The notes under the pieces: model-generated
Seen by the model: the letters and a program-made list of their open reading frames with translations, nothing else
What the model was told of the DNA's origin: nothing
Databases searched by the model: none
Assembly (NCBI RefSeq): GCF_004912195.1
Contig: NZ_STGW01000003.1
Coordinates: 124,001 to 188,000 of the forward strand
DNA: 64,000 nucleotides
Source of the DNA: Nocardioides caeni
Lineage (GTDB): Bacteria; Actinomycetota; Actinomycetes; Propionibacteriales; Nocardioidaceae
Direction of reading: 5' to 3'
Part shown: positions 60,802 through 64,000 of the stretch, one piece after another
Numbering within the stretch: position 1 is the first letter of the stretch
Layout of the letters: the number at the start of each line of letters is the position of its first letter
Made by a program: the position numbers and the translations under genes

Positions 60802-62136
60802 ATGAAACCGGCGGTCCTCTGGCTCGACACCCCCGACCGGCCCGCTCCGCGCACGGGTGGGGTCGAGGGAGCCGTCGACCTGGTCGTGGTCGGCGGCGGC
60901 TTCACCGGACTGTGGACGGCGGTGCGGGCGGTCGAGCGCGATCCCGGTCGCTCCGTGCTGCTCGTCGAGGGCGACCGGATCGCCGAGCACGCGACCGGGC
61001 GCAATGGTGGCTTCTGCGAGGCGAGCCTCACCCACGGGGAGGCCAACGGACGCGACCGCTGGCCGCAGGAGTACGACGAGCTCGACCGACTCGGCCTCGA
61101 GAACCTCGACGCCATCGGCGCCACCGTCGCGCGGCACGGGATCGACTGCGGCTGGGAGCGCACCGGGCAGCTGACCGTCGCCACCCGCCGGCACGAGGTC
61201 GCCGACCTGGCGCCGGAGCAGCCGGGCTTCCTCGACCGCGACGCCGTGCGCGCGATGGTCGACTCCCCCACCTATCTCGCCGGGCGCCTGGACGCCGAGG
61301 GCTGCGCGATGATCGATCCGGCGCGCCTGGCCTGGGGGCTCGCCGACACGGCCGAGTCGCTCGGCGTGCGGATCCTCGAGCGGACGCGGGTGACCGGCCT
61401 CGACCGCGAGCGCGACGGCGTCGTCGTCCGCACCGGCTCTGGGACGATCCGGGCCCGGCAGGTGGCGCTCGCCACCAACGCGTTCACGGACCTCTCGCGC
61501 CGGGTCCGGCGCCGGGTGGTGCCGGTCTATGACCACGTCCTGGCGACCGAGCCGCTGTCCGACGCGCAGCTGGCGTCGATCGGGTGGGACACACGCTGCG
61601 GCGTGGCCGATGCCGGCAACCTCTTCCACTACTACCGGCTGACGGCCGACCGGCGGATCCTGTGGGGCGGCTACGACGCCGTCTATCACTTCGGCCGGTC
61701 GATCGCCCCTGCCCACGAGCAGCGCGATGCCACCCATCTCCTGCTCGCCGAGCACTTCCGCGAGACCTTCCCCCAGCTGGAGGGCCTGGCCTTCAGTCAC
61801 CGCTGGGGTGGGGTCATCGACACCTGCACCCGCTTCTGCGCCTTCTTCGGCCTGGAGTACGACGGCCAGGTGGCCCACGCCGCCGGGTTCACCGGCCTCG
61901 GCGTCGGCGCTTCGCGGTTCGCCGCCGACGTGATGCTGGACCTGCTGGGCGGCCGGCCCACGCCGCGCACCGAGCTGCAGATGGTCCGCGAGCGCCCGCT
62001 GCCGTTCCCGCCGGAGCCGCTCGCCTGGACGGGGATACAGCTCACCCGCTGGGCTGCCGCCCGGGCCGACGCCACCGGCCGGCGCAACCTGTGGTTGCGC
62101 ACCCTGGACCGCCTGGGCCTGGGCTTCGACTCCTGA
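60802..62136 (+). CDS. FAD-dependent amine oxidase/oxidoreductase (DAO family)
   Basis: A 444-residue flavoprotein. The FAD-binding motif VVVGGGFTGLWTAVRA is at about 28-43, ATGRNGGFCEA at about 64-74, and a C-terminal AAGFTGLGVGASRFAADVMLD closes the FAD site. It resembles PuuB-type gamma-glutamylputrescine oxidases and could oxidise putrescine or a conjugate to an aldehyde. The gene starts ten bases after its neighbour and is last in the polyamine operon. Confidence 0.88.
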   Translation: MKPAVLWLDTPDRPAPRTGGVEGAVDLVVVGGGFTGLWTAVRAVERDPGRSVLLVEGDRIAEHATGRNGGFCEASLTHGEANGRDRWPQEYDELDRLGLENLDAIGATVARHGIDCGWERTGQLTVATRRHEVADLAPEQPGFLDRDAVRAMVDSPTYLAGRLDAEGCAMIDPARLAWGLADTAESLGVRILERTRVTGLDRERDGVVVRTGSGTIRARQVALATNAFTDLSRRVRRRVVPVYDHVLATEPLSDAQLASIGWDTRCGVADAGNLFHYYRLTADRRILWGGYDAVYHFGRSIAPAHEQRDATHLLLAEHFRETFPQLEGLAFSHRWGGVIDTCTRFCAFFGLEYDGQVAHAAGFTGLGVGASRFAADVMLDLLGGRPTPRTELQMVRERPLPFPPEPLAWTGIQLTRWAAARADATGRRNLWLRTLDRLGLGFDS

Positions 62137-62257
62137 TCCCGGATCCAGACCGACCCTGGACGATCCTCCCGCGCATCCGATGGTTGCCTTCGCCAGCGCT
62201 CTCGGCCTGCGTCGACTAGCGTCGCTTGCGTCGTTGCGTCGTGTGCAGGGGGAACTG

Positions 62258-64000
62258 ATGAAGATCGTCGCTCGACTGGTCGCCGTCGCGATGGTCGCCG
62301 CAGTGCTGCTGGTCGGGTCGCCCGCCGAGGCGGCCACCCGTCCGACGGCCCCGCGGGCGGCGACGGCCACCGCGCTCAACCATGCCGTCAAGGTCGCCTG
62401 GCTCAGGCCGTCACGCACCGGTGGCGCGTCGATCGACCGCTACGTCGTCCAGCGGTGGAACCCCAACACCCAGAAGTGGGGCACCGTCCGCACCCTCGGA
62501 GCCCGCACGCTCGCCTGGACCAACACCGGTCTCCTCAACGGCACCACCTACTACTACCGCGTCCTGGCCCACAACCGCGTGGGCTGGAGCCCGGCCAGCC
62601 GTCAGGTGGCGGCCACGCCTCGCGCCACGCCCGGCGGTGTACCCGGTCTGGAGGCCGACACCTGGGACTCCGAGCTGCGCGCACGCTGGGGCAATGCCGC
62701 CGCCAACGGCGCCGCCATCGACCACTACGCCGCGCAGATCTCCACCGACGGCGCGACCTGGTCGGCCACCAGGAAGGTCACCACGCTCTCCGCCGCCTTC
62801 GCCGGCCTGACCCCCGGCAGCCGCTACTGGCTCCGCGTGCGCGCCCACAACGCCGCGGGCTACGGCCCCTACGGAGGCGCCGGCCCCTACCGCGCCTACA
62901 CCGTGCCCAACGCCGTCCAGGCGCTCACCGTGACCAGCGGCAACGGCGAGGCGGTCCTCGACTGGGATGCCCCCATCGCCGACGCCGCGGTTGGCCGGCC
63001 CGCCGCCACCACCTACCTGGTCGAGCGCAGCGACGACGACCGGGCCACCTGGAGTGAGGTCACCACGACGACGGCGCCGACGACGGCACTCACCGTCCCC
63101 GGACTGGTCAACGGCGAGAGCTACGACTTCCGCGTCAGCGCCCGGCCGGGCATCGCCAACATCGGCTACGGGCCCGCGACCGCCATCACCACGAGCCCGC
63201 CGGTCGGCACGCCTGCCGCGCCCGCGGGTGCGGCCCTGGCCTGGGACGAGGGGGACGGCCAGTACGTGCTCACCTGGTCCGCGCCCACCATCACCGGCGG
63301 CGCCCCGCTCGACCACTACGAGGTCACCACCGACCCGCTCGCCCCCGGGAACGAGCTGCCGGCCGGGCAGACCAGCCTCGCCGCCGTCGACGGGCTCACC
63401 GACCAGTTCGTCCGGGCCTGCAACACCCTCGGCCAGTGCAGCTCCTGGGCGAGCGCCGCTGCCCTCCCCGGACAGCCGTCCGCCCCCACGGTCACCCCTA
63501 CGATGGTCGGCCTCCAGTGGCAGGTCGCGCTCACCTGGAGCGCCCCGACCAACGGCGCCGCCGTGGCGTCGTACCGCATCGAGAGGCGCAGCGACGACGG
63601 GCCCTTCAGCCAGGTCGCCGTCGTCACCGACCTGTCGTACGTCGACACGACCGTCGCGCCCGAGACGGACTACCACTACCGGGTGGTCGCCGTCGGCACC
63701 GGCGGCAGCGGTCGCCCGTCGGGCGCACCACTGGCCTCGACCGGCGCGGCGCAGGACCTGACGGCCGACCCCGTCCTGCTCTCGGTGTCCGAGGGCGGGG
63801 AGACGACCTTCGACCTCGTGCTCGCGGTGGCGTCGACGACAGCGGTCGAGGTGGCCCTGTCCAGCTCCGACCCGACCGCGGCGGTCACGACGCTGGGCAC
63901 CGTGACGATCCCGGCAGGTCAGACCACGGCGAGCGTGACCGTGCAGGGGCTGACCGACGACAACGTCGACGACGACATCGCGATCGTCACCGCCACGGTC
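62258..64000 (+). CDS. Secreted fibronectin type III protein, 3' end outside window
   Basis: The first 581 codons are in the window with no stop. A signal peptide (KIVARLVAVAMVAAVLLVGS, cleavage near PAEAA) leads into about five fibronectin III domains (about 28-115, 120-210, 213-325, 330-410, 412-500). These carry repeating YVVQRWN, NGTTYYYRVLAHN and SRYWLRVRAHN strands. The last visible part (VSEGGETTFDLVLAV and TVTIPAGQTTASVTV) looks like a Calx-beta-type domain. It is probably a cell-surface adhesin or the carrier of a later catalytic domain. AGGGGGA precedes the ATG. Confidence 0.85.
   Translation, partial: MKIVARLVAVAMVAAVLLVGSPAEAATRPTAPRAATATALNHAVKVAWLRPSRTGGASIDRYVVQRWNPNTQKWGTVRTLGARTLAWTNTGLLNGTTYYYRVLAHNRVGWSPASRQVAATPRATPGGVPGLEADTWDSELRARWGNAAANGAAIDHYAAQISTDGATWSATRKVTTLSAAFAGLTPGSRYWLRVRAHNAAGYGPYGGAGPYRAYTVPNAVQALTVTSGNGEAVLDWDAPIADAAVGRPAATTYLVERSDDDRATWSEVTTTTAPTTALTVPGLVNGESYDFRVSARPGIANIGYGPATAITTSPPVGTPAAPAGAALAWDEGDGQYVLTWSAPTITGGAPLDHYEVTTDPLAPGNELPAGQTSLAAVDGLTDQFVRACNTLGQCSSWASAAALPGQPSAPTVTPTMVGLQWQVALTWSAPTNGAAVASYRIERRSDDGPFSQVAVVTDLSYVDTTVAPETDYHYRVVAVGTGGSGRPSGAPLASTGAAQDLTADPVLLSVSEGGETTFDLVLAVASTTAVEVALSSSDPTAAVTTLGTVTIPAGQTTASVTVQGLTDDNVDDDIAIVTATV

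Noticed and set aside
1-64000. tRNA, rRNA or CRISPR array
   Set aside because: I looked for tRNA-like cloverleafs near the element ends and for regularly spaced repeats and saw none; a covariance-model scan was not possible.

Overview
The window is GC-rich, uses many GTG starts and is packed with ATGA/GTGA gene overlaps. The gene families (GAF-ANTAR pairs, DUF5994, WS/DGAT, a DesA3-like desaturase with its own reductase) point to a high-GC actinobacterium, most like Nocardioides or a relative. This is inference from gene content; there is no rRNA or other marker, and I saw no tRNA and no CRISPR array.

Layout. (1) 1-4.9 kb, chromosomal: a membrane fatty-acid desaturase, two tandem GAF-ANTAR regulators, and two DUF5994 genes, one heading a compact four-gene minus-strand operon. 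(2) About 5.0-23.35 kb, an integrated conjugative-type element: VirB4-like ATPase, ArdC-like antirestriction protein, VirD4-like coupling protein, SSB, several small unknown genes, excisionase and tyrosine integrase. I found no relaxase and almost no mating-pair genes, so it looks reduced. Two things sit inside it. One is a minus-strand cassette (about 7.1-11.9 kb) with a Tn554-like recombinase trio and a MerR/thioredoxin-like/broken cation-efflux metal-response unit. The other is a plus-strand three-gene operon (15.3-18.6 kb): an unknown protein, an XRE-ImmA/IrrE metallopeptidase and a PD-(D/E)XK-like nuclease, which together look like an uncharacterised defence or toxin module.

(3) 23.9-32.8 kb, lipid metabolism: WS/DGAT acyltransferase, alpha/beta hydrolase, a divergent AraC regulator, then a saccharopine-dehydrogenase-like protein, acyl-CoA ligase, SDR, lipid-transfer-type thiolase and two small membrane proteins. 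(4) 32.6-34.5 kb: an HTH/nucleotidyltransferase pair behind a perfect 14-bp palindrome, probably a toxin-antitoxin pair. (5) 34.6-38.0 kb: a Rieske oxygenase gene overlapping a gene for a single-chain P450-reductase-ferredoxin protein whose heme domain resembles CYP153. (6) 38.2-44.1 kb: a GrpB remnant, enoyl-CoA hydratase, WrbA-like flavoprotein, ECF sigma factor, GT2 glycosyltransferase and anchored or secreted proteins. (7) 44.4-52.0 kb: long-chain acyl-CoA ligase, desaturase reductase plus DesA3-like desaturase behind a 13-4-13 operator, enoyl-CoA hydratase and a beta-propeller lipoprotein.

(8) 52.0-62.1 kb, polyamine uptake and breakdown: an Lrp/AsnC regulator divergent from a PotD-A-B-C ABC transporter, then a class III aminotransferase, aldehyde dehydrogenase, saccharopine-dehydrogenase-like protein and FAD amine oxidase. 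A repeated ATTTCGTTGC motif in both divergent promoter regions suggests one regulon. (9) 62.3 kb to the end: the first 581 codons of a secreted fibronectin-III protein that runs off the window.

All family names come from reading motifs; no database search was run.
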